5,899 bases of DNA from Chloroflexia bacterium (GCA_025927935.1 JAICKM010000458.1:1-5899); one strand, 5' to 3'; positions 1-5,774 are shown, counted from the stretch's first letter. The notes: generated by a model from the letters alone, not told the origin. Numbers and translations are program-made.

Positions 1-1
1 C

Positions 2-1129
2 GTGAAGGTGCGCGACGTGATCCTCAAGCTGGAAAAGCCCTACCGCCTCGAAAGCGGGGAACCCAGCTTCGATGTCCCCGCCCACATCAAAGAGGCGATG
101 GTGCGCGCCCTGCGCGATAACCAGACCCACTATGTCGCGTCCGCCGGGATCGCCGAACTGCGCAAGGCCATCCTGACCAAATGCCGCACGACCAATGGCA
201 TTCCCATGGAAAGCTCGGCGGAAACCATCGTCACCAACGGTGGGATGCATGCGCTGTACACGCTGTTCCGCGCCTTGCTGGAGCCGGGCGACGAAGTCCT
301 CATCCCCGATCCCACCTGGACCTGCGTGCAGCACCTGATCACACTGTGCGGCGGCGTGGTCAAGCGCGTGCCGCTGCACGAGGAGCGCGGCTGGACGTTC
401 GATCCGGACGAGGTGCGCGCCGCAGTGACGCTGCGCACGCGCGCGTTCATGATCAACTCGCCCCACAACCCCACGGGCGGCGTGCTGGGCCGCGCCGACC
501 TGGAGGCCATCGCGGCGATTGTCGAGGACAACCCGCAACTGACCATCGTCAGCGACGAAGCCTACGAGCATATCCTGTATGACGGCGCGCAGCATATCAG
601 CTTTGCCTCGCTGCCCGGCATGTACGAGCGGACGGCCACCGTGTTCACTTTCAGCAAGTCCTACGCGATGACCGGGCTGCGCCTGGGCTACGTGGTCACG
701 CCCGACCGCACGACCCTCGACCGTATGCAGAAGGTGGTGCTCTACACGGCCAACGGCGTCAACTCGATCACCCAGTGGGGCGGCGTGGCGGCGCTGACCG
801 GGCCACAGGACTGCCTGACCGAGTTCCGTCAGGAGTACCAGGCGCGCCGGGACCTGTTCTATGATGGGTTGCAAGATGTCCCGGTGTTTACCGGAGCGCC
901 GCCCGCGGGGGCTTTCTACGCGTTCCTGCGCATCGCCGACGGCTGGGCCGCGCCCGACGGCCGGCGCGACTCCTGGGCCATGACCGAGTATCTGTTGCAG
1001 GCGCGGGTCGGCTCGTCGCCGGGCGTGATCTTTGGCCCGAGCGGCGACAACTACCTGCGATTCAGCACCGCGTGTAAGCGCGAGGATCTGACCGGAGCGC
1101 TGGCCGCCATGCGGGCGCTGTTCGCCTAA
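2..1129 (+). CDS. Class I PLP-dependent aminotransferase, 5'-partial
   Basis: This fold-type I enzyme should move an amino group between an amino acid and a 2-oxo acid using pyridoxal phosphate in the cytoplasm. Counting from the GTG at 2, the signature residues are: ESGEP (18-22) near the N-terminus, PHNPTGG (154-160) with cofactor-contacting N156, SDEAYE (184-189) with D185 for the pyridine nitrogen, SKSYAMTGLRLGY (218-230) with Schiff-base K219 and phosphate-binding R227, and YLRFS (351-355) with R353 expected to bind the substrate carboxylate. The C-terminus is complete and ends in TAA. Relatives usually have roughly 10-20 more residues before the GEP motif, and base 1 leaves no room for a ribosome binding site, so the true start is probably upstream of the window and the GTG may be internal. 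Substrate cannot be told from sequence; aspartate/alanine/aromatic-type enzymes all share these motifs. No partner gene is visible downstream. Confidence 0.93.
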   Translation: MKVRDVILKLEKPYRLESGEPSFDVPAHIKEAMVRALRDNQTHYVASAGIAELRKAILTKCRTTNGIPMESSAETIVTNGGMHALYTLFRALLEPGDEVLIPDPTWTCVQHLITLCGGVVKRVPLHEERGWTFDPDEVRAAVTLRTRAFMINSPHNPTGGVLGRADLEAIAAIVEDNPQLTIVSDEAYEHILYDGAQHISFASLPGMYERTATVFTFSKSYAMTGLRLGYVVTPDRTTLDRMQKVVLYTANGVNSITQWGGVAALTGPQDCLTEFRQEYQARRDLFYDGLQDVPVFTGAPPAGAFYAFLRIADGWAAPDGRRDSWAMTEYLLQARVGSSPGVIFGPSGDNYLRFSTACKREDLTGALAAMRALFA

Positions 1130-1160
1130 AGCACAGCGGCGCATGCTATATGCAACATAT

Positions 1161-1204
1161 CAAGTAGCCGGCGATCAGCCCTGACGGTTGGTCCCGGCTA
1201 CTTG
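1161..1204 (+). terminator. Long hairpin after the aminotransferase (possible terminator)
   Basis: A perfect 11-base inverted repeat, CAAGTAGCCGG (1161-1171) and CCGGCTACTTG (1194-1204), encloses 22 bases. Inside it, GATCAGCC (1173-1180) can pair with GGTTGGTC (1186-1193) using two G-U pairs, leaving one bulged C at 1172 and a five-base loop (1181-1185). The whole is about 19 base pairs and starts 31 bases after the stop codon. That location fits a transcript end or a 3'-end stabilising structure. No run of T follows, so a classic intrinsic terminator is not shown. A palindromic protein-binding site or repeat element is possible. Confidence 0.5.
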
Positions 1205-1250
1205 CCGTTTCCAGCGGCGGAGTATCGCTGGATGACCCTTGGCCCGCAAA

Positions 1251-1342
1251 ATGCAGAGGTTTGCAGCGATTGCCGGCGGCGCGGTCACACCGCCACCGGT
1301 ACGGATTCATCACTCCGGCCTCTGCATGCCGGTACAAGGAGT
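1251..1342 (+). promoter_or_regulatory. Structured leader of the ferritin-like gene
   Basis: The stretch just before the ferritin-like gene can form alternative pairings. ATGCAGAGG (1251-1259) is perfectly complementary to CCTCTGCAT (1319-1327), enclosing an inner hairpin CCGG-GGCG (1273-1281, C1277 unpaired) with CGCC-CCGG (1291-1299, A1295 unpaired). A competing local hairpin is CCGGC (1315-1319) with GCCGG (1328-1332). A third option, ACTCC (1312-1316) with GGAGT (1338-1342), would cover the ribosome binding site. These exclude one another in part, as expected of a translational switch, but 5-9 base matches also occur by chance in G+C-rich DNA. I match it to no known riboswitch class. No convincing promoter is seen upstream in 1205-1250. 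Confidence 0.35.
1336..1341 (+). promoter_or_regulatory. Ribosome binding site deciding the ferritin-like start
   Basis: AAGGAG sits one base before an in-frame ATG at 1343 and 10 bases before an in-frame ATG at 1352. One base is too close for initiation, so the second ATG is chosen; the three residues in between would add little. Confidence 0.7.
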
Positions 1343-1351
1343 ATGCCCCGT

Positions 1352-1864
1352 ATGGATAACCCGAAGGACGGACAGGAAATTACCCGCGAGCGCCTGGTGG
1401 AACTGCTGAACGAAGACCTGGCGCGCGAATACCAGGCCATCATCTCGTATGTCATCTATAGCCAGGTGCTCAAAGGCGCCGAATACATGAGCATCGCCGC
1501 CGAGCTGGAGGTACACGCGAGCGAAGAACTCCAGCACGCGCTCACCATCTCCAAGCAGATCGACTATTTCGGCGGCATGCCCACGGCAGTGCCCAAGCCG
1601 GTGCGCACCTCCGAGAAGGCCGAGGATATGCTGCGCTTCGATCTGGAGAACGAGAACGAGACGGTGCGCAACTACCGCGAACGCGTGCGCCAGGCCGAGG
1701 CGCTCAACGAGTTCGCGCTGGCCGAGGATCTGCGCGAGATCGTCCGCCAGGAGCAGGAGCACCAGATCGACCTGGCGACCGCCCTCGGCATCGACGTGCC
1801 CAAGCAGGGCCTGGGCAGCGCAGCCGGCAACGTAGCGGGTGGCAAAGAATCCAAGAGCAAATAA
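1352..1864 (+). CDS. Bacterioferritin-like diiron protein, probably haem-free
   Basis: This 170-residue protein is predicted to be a four-helix bundle of the ferritin superfamily that oxidises and stores or detoxifies ferrous iron in the cytoplasm. Compared from memory with E. coli Bfr, the diiron ligands line up almost without gaps: E26 in EYQAIISY (Bfr E18), E59 and H62 in EELQH (E51, H54), E101 in LENEN (E94), and E134 and H137 in EQEHQID (E127, H130). The residue matching the haem-binding Met52 of Bfr is Leu60, so classical intersubunit haem ligation is not expected. The tail after about residue 150 is short, rich in Gly, Lys and Ser, and probably disordered. Start chosen from the AAGGAG spacing; an upstream reading of the same frame from 1202 has no ribosome binding site and falls in the structured leader. 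Length is close to Bfr (158). It appears to be a single-gene unit. Alternative: a rubrerythrin-like or other ferritin-like oxidase without a storage shell. Confidence 0.92.
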   Translation: MDNPKDGQEITRERLVELLNEDLAREYQAIISYVIYSQVLKGAEYMSIAAELEVHASEELQHALTISKQIDYFGGMPTAVPKPVRTSEKAEDMLRFDLENENETVRNYRERVRQAEALNEFALAEDLREIVRQEQEHQIDLATALGIDVPKQGLGSAAGNVAGGKESKSK

Positions 1865-2158
1865 CCCGCCCGCGCGGCTTCGCACTTAACTAATGGCCGC
1901 TGGTAGTGGCCCGGACTTCCGCTCCGGATCGCTACCGGCGGCTGTTTGCTGCCGCCCGTATGCAGCGCATCACGATGATTCCGGCAATAGGGCGCTCGTT
2001 GGACGGCCGGGTACGGTTGGCACGTCGCTTGCTTTCCACGCCGGTAAGGTCTTGCATACAAGTCCGGTGTCATAGGGTGCGTTGCGGCGGGCGTCGGGGG
2101 CGTCACGTACCGGAGTAGAGATCGGGTGCCCGCGCGGAGCAACCTGGCCGGGTCCAAG
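1865..2158 (+). other. Gene-poor gap with several hairpins
   Basis: No reading frame here has a ribosome binding site or a recognisable product; short frames are rich in Arg, Pro and Gly as expected from non-coding G+C-rich DNA. Besides the tandem hairpins at 1902-1956, there is a small stem CTTG (2051-2054) with CAAG (2059-2062), extendable by GG/CC past one mismatch, and a weak CCGGC/GCCGG pair (1981-1985, 2006-2010). A promoter for the following operon should lie here, but no -35/-10 pair stands out. A small RNA is possible but unproven. Confidence 0.4.
1902..1956 (+). terminator. Two abutting hairpins after the ferritin-like gene
   Basis: The first stem pairs GGTAGTGG (1902-1909) with TCGCTACC (1929-1936), using two G-U pairs, then after one C/A mismatch CCGGA (1911-1915) with TCCGG (1923-1927), leaving a seven-base loop. 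The second begins on the very next base: GGCGGC (1937-1942) with GCCGCC (1951-1956), loop of eight. They start 37 bases after the ferritin-like stop codon. There is no T-run, so termination is a guess; they could instead be part of a non-coding RNA or a 3'-end stabiliser. Confidence 0.4.
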
Positions 2159-2172
2159 TAAGGAGTAGTACT

Positions 2173-2328
2173 ATGGCGCGTTTTGTTGGGAAAGAGACGG
2201 ATGTGGGAGCGCAGTTCCTTAGCCGCATCGTCTTGTTTATCCTGTTGCTGGTCGTCCTATTGGTCTTGTTGAAGATGTGGCACCCGGCCTTCGCCTTTGC
2301 CATCCTCAACCCGCTGGGGCTGTGGTAA
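2173..2328 (+). CDS. 51-residue single-span membrane protein
   Basis: I do not recognise this family. The start is well supported: TAAGGAG (2159-2165) lies seven bases before the ATG. The protein has a polar head of about 16 residues (MARFVGKETD at the start), one strongly hydrophobic helix at about residues 17-33 (SRIVLFILLLVVLLVLL), a short basic/aromatic stretch (KMWH) and a moderately hydrophobic tail ending in NPLGLW. That tail might be a re-entrant or surface-lying segment. No cysteines, no signal peptidase site, no lipobox. The next gene begins 30 bases later in the same direction, so co-transcription with the PRC-barrel gene is likely. A role as a small membrane anchor or modulator is inference only. 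Being so short it is easily missed by gene finders, but the ribosome binding site and the clear hydrophobic helix argue that it is real. Confidence 0.75.
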   Translation: MARFVGKETDVGAQFLSRIVLFILLLVVLLVLLKMWHPAFAFAILNPLGLW

Positions 2329-2358
2329 GCCGGTATCGAGAGAGGATGGAGGTACGGT

Positions 2359-3663
2359 ATGGAACGCCGTTGCAGCGAACTGATTGACAAGCCGATTATC
2401 ACTTACGATACCGGGCGGCGCCTCGCGCATGTCGAGGACCTGCTGATCGACCCGGAGCGCAACCAGGTTCTGGCGTTGCTCATCGACAAGGGCGCGGTGT
2501 TCGTCTCGCCGAAGGTCGTGCCTTTCGGCCACATCAAGTCCATCGGCAACAACGCTATCGTGGTGCCCAAACCGGATGTCGTGTACAACGTCTCGCGCAT
2601 CCCGGAGTTGAAGCGCGTGTTTGACGGGCGCACCATCCGCGGGATGCGCGTCTACGGCGAGAACGGCGACCGCCTGGGCACGGTTGGCGATATGATCATC
2701 GACGACCGCACGGGCGAGATTCTCTATTATGAGGTTTCGGGTGGGGCCATCGGCGATGCCATGAAGGGCAAGCGCACCATTGTGCCGAGCGAGGTCCTGA
2801 ACATGGGTGCCCTGGTGCTCTACGTCTCGGCGGCGACGGCGACGCGCCTGGAGCAGCAGCAAGGCGGCGTGACCGGGGCGTTCGAGCAAGCCCGCCAGCG
2901 GGTCAACCAGTTCTCCGACCAGGCCGCCGACGCAACCACGGCACGGGTCTCCAAGTTGGCCGACCAGACCAAGCAGCAGCAGCGCTCGTACATCATTGGG
3001 CGCACGGCATTGCGCACCGTGACCGGCCCGGACAACCAGCCCATCGTGCGCGAAGGCGAGATCATTACCGAGGACGTGATGGCTCAAGCCGAGCAGCAGG
3101 GGCGCCTGCCCGCGCTGCTGATGGCGGGTGGCATGGGCGAGGCCCAGCAACACCTGGGCAATCTCGGCCAGCAAGCCAACGACAGTTTTGCCCAGATTCG
3201 CGAGGAGGCCACCCACCTCTGGAATCAGCTAACCCACCACACGAACCGCATCACCGGCGAGACCGAGAGCAAGATCGAGCAGCAGCGTATTGATCGTGCG
3301 CTTGGTCGCCCGGCCTCCCGCGTCATCCTGGACCGGCAGGATAACGTCATCCTGAACACCGGCGATATTATCACCAATGCCGCCGTGGAGCAGGCGCGCG
3401 CGGCCGATGTGCTGAACATCTTGCTCGACTCGGTCTATACGCAAGCGCCAAAGCTGAGCCTGGACGACCTGAAAGCTCCCTGGAGCGGGCGGGCCAGCCT
3501 GGAAGAGACGCAGAATGAAGCGGGCGACACGGGAGTACCGCCGGTGCCACGGGCGCCCGTCACTCCGGCCTCGCCGCCCCGGCCTGCGGCGCTCAATCCA
3601 GCCTCGCAGCCCGTCCAGCCCACGGCGCCCAATCCGGCGTCCGCACCGACCCGCACCCGCTAA
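2359..3663 (+). CDS. Double PRC-barrel protein with two C-terminal repeats
   Basis: This 434-residue soluble protein has no signal peptide or membrane span. Residues 1-75 form one PRC-barrel domain (CSELIDKPIITYDTG, VEDLLIDP, VVPFGHIKSIG) and 85-160 a second (GDRLGTVGDMIIDDRTGEIL, ending in IVPSEVLNMG). PRC-barrels are small beta folds found in photosynthetic reaction-centre subunit H and in RimM, usually serving in binding or assembly. Residues 160-210 and 260-312 are Gln-, Glu- and Ala-rich, probably helical or coiled. Two similar segments, 214-256 and 316-358, share the pattern GR-x3-R, a hydrophobic strand, I-x3-G, IIT, QA and LL. From about 385 the tail is Pro/Ala-rich, with NPAS twice (413-416, 425-428), and likely disordered. 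GGAGG (2348-2352) six bases before the ATG supports the start. Flanked at 30 and 61 bases by two tiny membrane proteins, it may act at the membrane face (inference). Exact function unknown. Confidence 0.93.
   Translation: MERRCSELIDKPIITYDTGRRLAHVEDLLIDPERNQVLALLIDKGAVFVSPKVVPFGHIKSIGNNAIVVPKPDVVYNVSRIPELKRVFDGRTIRGMRVYGENGDRLGTVGDMIIDDRTGEILYYEVSGGAIGDAMKGKRTIVPSEVLNMGALVLYVSAATATRLEQQQGGVTGAFEQARQRVNQFSDQAADATTARVSKLADQTKQQQRSYIIGRTALRTVTGPDNQPIVREGEIITEDVMAQAEQQGRLPALLMAGGMGEAQQHLGNLGQQANDSFAQIREEATHLWNQLTHHTNRITGETESKIEQQRIDRALGRPASRVILDRQDNVILNTGDIITNAAVEQARAADVLNILLDSVYTQAPKLSLDDLKAPWSGRASLEETQNEAGDTGVPPVPRAPVTPASPPRPAALNPASQPVQPTAPNPASAPTRTR
2998..3126 (+). repeat. Internal protein repeat, copy 1 (residues 214-256)
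   Basis: This segment of the PRC-barrel protein aligns without gaps to copy 2 at a fixed offset of 102 residues. Roughly a third of positions are identical over about 41 residues, including GR, R, I, G, IIT, QA and LL. The likely structure is a beta hairpin followed by a helix. The pattern recalls segments of bacterial RNA polymerase large subunits (a GR, a strand, a Gly turn, then an IT and helix); that is a remembered resemblance, not a search result. Confidence 0.7.
3304..3432 (+). repeat. Internal protein repeat, copy 2 (residues 316-358)
   Basis: This is the second copy of the module, reading GRPASRVILDRQDNVIL at its start and GDIIT at the turn, ending in NILLDSVY. It is separated from copy 1 by a Gln-rich, probably helical linker (257-315). 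The DNA copies have diverged, so this is an old duplication kept at protein level rather than a recent DNA repeat. Confidence 0.7.
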
Positions 3664-3724
3664 CACTTGCGCCCCGATGACGCCGGTAAGCCCGGTCCGG
3701 TCGCGCCAACAAGGAGTTTGATAT

Positions 3725-3880
3725 ATGAACAGTCGTCTGATCGTCGGCATCGTCGCTATTTTGCTCGGCCTGATTGTGCTCATCTGGCCGGCCTTCCTCT
3801 CGGTAATCGTCGGCCTGTGCCTGATCGGGTTCGGCCTCTGGTTCACCTTGCAGGGGGCCGGGCAGGGCACCGGCGTCTAG
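3725..3880 (+). CDS. 51-residue DUF3096-like membrane protein
   Basis: AAGGAG (3711-3716) lies eight bases before the ATG. The product is almost entirely hydrophobic: helix 1 about residues 5-20 (LIVGIVAILLGLIVLI), a WP turn at 21-22, helix 2 about 23-41 (AFLSVIVGLCLIGFGLWF), and a short Gly-rich tail. The pattern of a Gly-containing helix, a Pro turn and a second helix with VG and LIGFG matches what I remember of DUF3096, a family of about 50-residue proteins of unknown role related in style to HdeD-type (DUF308) repeats. It follows the PRC-barrel gene by 61 bases and is probably in the same transcript; hairpins begin at its stop codon, making it the last gene of the unit. Function unknown; membrane location is strongly supported by composition. 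It has one Cys (32) and no charged residue after Arg4. Confidence 0.8.
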   Translation: MNSRLIVGIVAILLGLIVLIWPAFLSVIVGLCLIGFGLWFTLQGAGQGTGV

Positions 3881-3895
3881 CCGGGATCGCCCGGC
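3880..3895 (+). terminator. Short hairpin overlapping the DUF3096-like stop codon
   Basis: GCCGGG (3880-3885) and CCCGGC (3890-3895) are perfectly complementary around the four-base loop ATCG. The stem begins at the last base of the TAG stop. It may protect the 3' end or work in tandem with the larger hairpin 12 bases further on; no T-run follows it. Confidence 0.4.
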
Positions 3896-3906
3896 AATTC
3901 ACGGAA

Positions 3907-3940
3907 CGAAGGGGAGGTCGCCCGCGGCGCCTCCCCTTTG
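3907..3940 (+). terminator. Probable intrinsic terminator of the PRC-barrel operon
   Basis: AAGGGGAGG (3909-3917) pairs perfectly with CCTCCCCTT (3930-3938), and within it CGCC (3919-3922) pairs with GGCG (3926-3929) around a three-base loop, with only T3918 unpaired. C3907 and G3908 can extend the stem to T3939 and G3940. The stem is very stable, and short A and T tracts lie at its base, giving a layout typical of terminators in G+C-rich genomes. The T-run is only three bases, so strong termination is likely but not certain. The next gene begins 19 bases later. Confidence 0.65.
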
Positions 3941-3959
3941 CGCGTTGCGAGGGGGTTGC

Positions 3960-5708
3960 ATGATCATTTACGGCAGCCCCCGGCGCGAGATCGCTAGCGC
4001 CGCGCTGCTGGCGGAGGTCCGGCGCCTGGCCGCCATGGCCCGCGCCGCGCCCGGCGCGGAGGCCACCCGCACGCTCCTGGTGGCCCTGGGCGAACTGGAA
4101 CAAGGGGTGCTGGATGCCGCCCCAATCACGCCGGTGGAGCCGGCGGCCCACCGCGAGTTACGGCTGGCCGCGCAGGCCGCTGGATCGGCCCTTTATCTGC
4201 AACAGGCGGCGCCTTTCCTGCATATACCGGAGCCGGACGCCCCGGCCCGCACAGCCGCTGCCCTGCGCAAGGTCGTTGCGGGGCTGGCCCGTATCGCGCC
4301 GGATGCCCTCCCGGCGAGGCTGACCGTCCACCTCGCCGAAGGCTTCGCCTTCTACAACCTCTATCCCGAACAGTACCTGCTGTCCTTGCGGGAGAGTCCT
4401 CTGTGGGAACTAACGTCCGGTATGCCGGTGATCGTGGCGGGCATACGCAGCATCGGCACGGCGCTGGCCGCCGTGGTGACGGGTGCGCTGGCCGCGCGTG
4501 GCTGTCGGGTCCAGTCCTTCACCGTGCGGCCCGGCGGCCACCCCTACCAGCGGACCGCGACCCTGGCCCCCTGGCAGCAGGCGATCCTGGCGGCCGCCGG
4601 CCCATCGCCCCGGTATCTGGTTGTGGACGAAGGACCGGGCCTGTCCGGCTCCTCGCTGGCCGCCGGGGGCCAGGCTTTCCGGGAGTGCGGCGTCGCGCCG
4701 GACCGCATCCACTTCTTCCCGGCGCACAGCGCGGGGCCTGGCAGCCCGGCGAGCGACTCTGTGCTCGCGCTATGGGCACAAGTCCACATCCATACCGCGC
4801 CGCCCGGTTCCACGCTGCCCTTCGACCTGCCGGACTGGCCGGTTGCCTGGCGGGGCCGTCCGCGCCATCCCGCGGGGGCCGGGCTGCCGCCGGTGCCTCT
4901 GTTTGAGCGGCCCGCCTGGGTGGTGCCCGGTGCCGGCGCGGGATCGAGCACGCTGCTCAGCTTCGCCGGACTCGGTCCGCATGGCGCTACGCTGGCGGCG
5001 CGGGTGGGGGCGCTGGCGGATGCCGGGTTCGCTCCCCCGCCCGCAGGCTGGAGCCACGGCTACCTGGCGACGCCTGACCGACCTACCGAGCGCCTGTGCA
5101 CCGGACCGGTTGATAGCGCTTTGCTGGCGCGCCTCGGCGCTTACCTGGCGCGCGCCGCGCTGGTCTACCATGAGCCGGGCGATCCGGACGCCGCCCTCGA
5201 CGAACTGCTGGATATGCTCTACTGGAACACCTGGGAAGCCCTCGGCGAACCGGCCGCCGAACAGACTCGCTGCTACAGCACGGCCACCTGGCGCGCGATC
5301 CTGACCGCGGCGCCGCTGGTTGCCCCACCTCCCGGCCTGCGCCCCGACGAATGGGGCCACGACGCGCGGGGGGTGCCGGTGCCGGCCCTGCCGCTGGGCC
5401 GCCTGCACGGCCATCCCCTGCCCGCCCGCGCCGATTTCGCCTGGAGCCTGGCGGCGCTGAGCCATAACTTCGCCCTCGATCCGCCCGCCGAAGCCGCCCT
5501 GCTGGCCGCCTATCGCAACGCAGGCGGCGCGCCGCTCTCCTGCGCCCGGCGGCACTTCTATCGGCTGGCCTACGCCGCTTTCGCCGCCGGCTTCGCCAAG
5601 CTGAGCGCGGATGCCGCGCCCGGCGCCGCCCACGGGTGGGCCGGCTACGCCGCCGCTGTGGATCGGTTGCGGGCGGCGCTCGCCCAGCCGATGCCCGGCG
5701 GTGATTGA
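3960..5708 (+). CDS. Uncharacterised PRTase-like/kinase-like fusion protein
   Basis: This 582-residue protein is not one I can name. GAGGGGG (3949-3955) four bases before the ATG sets the start; an in-frame TTG at 3945 lies before that site. Residues 1-145 are mostly helical (LGELEQGVLDA at 43-53). Residues 155-255 resemble a type I PRTase: GIRSIGTALAA (161-171) like a pyrophosphate loop, RPGGHPYQR (190-198) like the mobile loop, and YLVVDEGPGLSGSS (219-232) like the PRPP loop with acidic pair D223-E224. That loop has one residue more than the usual DD-x3-TG spacing, so PRPP binding is plausible, not assured. Residues 330-505 (SFAGLGPHG, DAGFAPP, SHGYL, PDEWG, HGHP, ADFAWSLAA) recall, from memory, aminoglycoside-phosphotransferase-like kinases found fused to such PRTases. 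The usual catalytic Asp pattern is not clear, so that part may be inactive. No signal or membrane span. The gene seems even richer in G+C, Ala and Pro than its neighbours. It probably acts on a nucleotide-like or sugar-phosphate substrate (inference). Confidence 0.93.
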   Translation: MIIYGSPRREIASAALLAEVRRLAAMARAAPGAEATRTLLVALGELEQGVLDAAPITPVEPAAHRELRLAAQAAGSALYLQQAAPFLHIPEPDAPARTAAALRKVVAGLARIAPDALPARLTVHLAEGFAFYNLYPEQYLLSLRESPLWELTSGMPVIVAGIRSIGTALAAVVTGALAARGCRVQSFTVRPGGHPYQRTATLAPWQQAILAAAGPSPRYLVVDEGPGLSGSSLAAGGQAFRECGVAPDRIHFFPAHSAGPGSPASDSVLALWAQVHIHTAPPGSTLPFDLPDWPVAWRGRPRHPAGAGLPPVPLFERPAWVVPGAGAGSSTLLSFAGLGPHGATLAARVGALADAGFAPPPAGWSHGYLATPDRPTERLCTGPVDSALLARLGAYLARAALVYHEPGDPDAALDELLDMLYWNTWEALGEPAAEQTRCYSTATWRAILTAAPLVAPPPGLRPDEWGHDARGVPVPALPLGRLHGHPLPARADFAWSLAALSHNFALDPPAEAALLAAYRNAGGAPLSCARRHFYRLAYAAFAAGFAKLSADAAPGAAHGWAGYAAAVDRLRAALAQPMPGGD

Positions 5709-5718
5709 CACGAGAATA

Positions 5719-5732
5719 CGGCAGAATTGCCG
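5719..5732 (+). other. Small hairpin after the PRTase-like gene
   Basis: CGGCA (5719-5723) pairs with TGCCG (5728-5732) around a GAAT loop, starting 10 bases after the stop codon. With only five pairs and no T-run it is at best a weak transcript end. It is the only terminator-like structure before the next promoter. Confidence 0.25.
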
Positions 5733-5753
5733 GGGAGAGTGGCATAGATCCTG

Positions 5754-5762
5754 TGCTATAAT
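5754..5762 (+). promoter_or_regulatory. Extended -10 promoter (TGC-TATAAT)
   Basis: A perfect TATAAT (5757-5762) is preceded by TG and one base (5754-5756), the extended -10 signature recognised by housekeeping sigma factors. No good -35 lies 16-18 bases upstream, as is common with extended -10 promoters. Transcription would begin near 5769, about 55 bases before the ATG at 5825. TTGACA at 5705-5710 is too far away to serve as its -35. Confidence 0.8.
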
Positions 5763-5774
5763 AGGGGAGCGTTG

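Noticed and set aside
1144..1152. TGC-TATATG as an extended -10 promoter for the ferritin-like gene
   Set aside because: Only four of six bases match TATAAT, no -35 is present, and transcription would start directly at the large hairpin; too weak to annotate.
1202..1351. N-terminal extension of the ferritin-like protein from an upstream TTG
   Set aside because: No ribosome binding site precedes it, the added residues look like translated non-coding leader, and AAGGAG is correctly placed only for the ATG at 1352.
1310..1885. Long antisense frame across the ferritin-like gene
   Set aside because: Antisense shadow of a well-supported gene in G+C-rich DNA; product shows no recognisable pattern.
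1893..2118. Short reading frames of 60-70 codons in the gap after the ferritin-like gene
   Set aside because: They overlap in different frames, have no good ribosome binding site, and their composition matches translated hairpins.
2038..3690. ACGCCGGTAAG present before both small membrane-protein genes (2038-2048 and 3680-3690)
   Set aside because: An 11-base match between two places in about 6 kb of G+C-rich DNA is expected by chance, and the flanks do not align.
5705..5710. TTGACA as the -35 of the downstream promoter
   Set aside because: It contains the stop codon of the preceding gene and lies about 46 bases from TATAAT, far beyond the usual 16-18.
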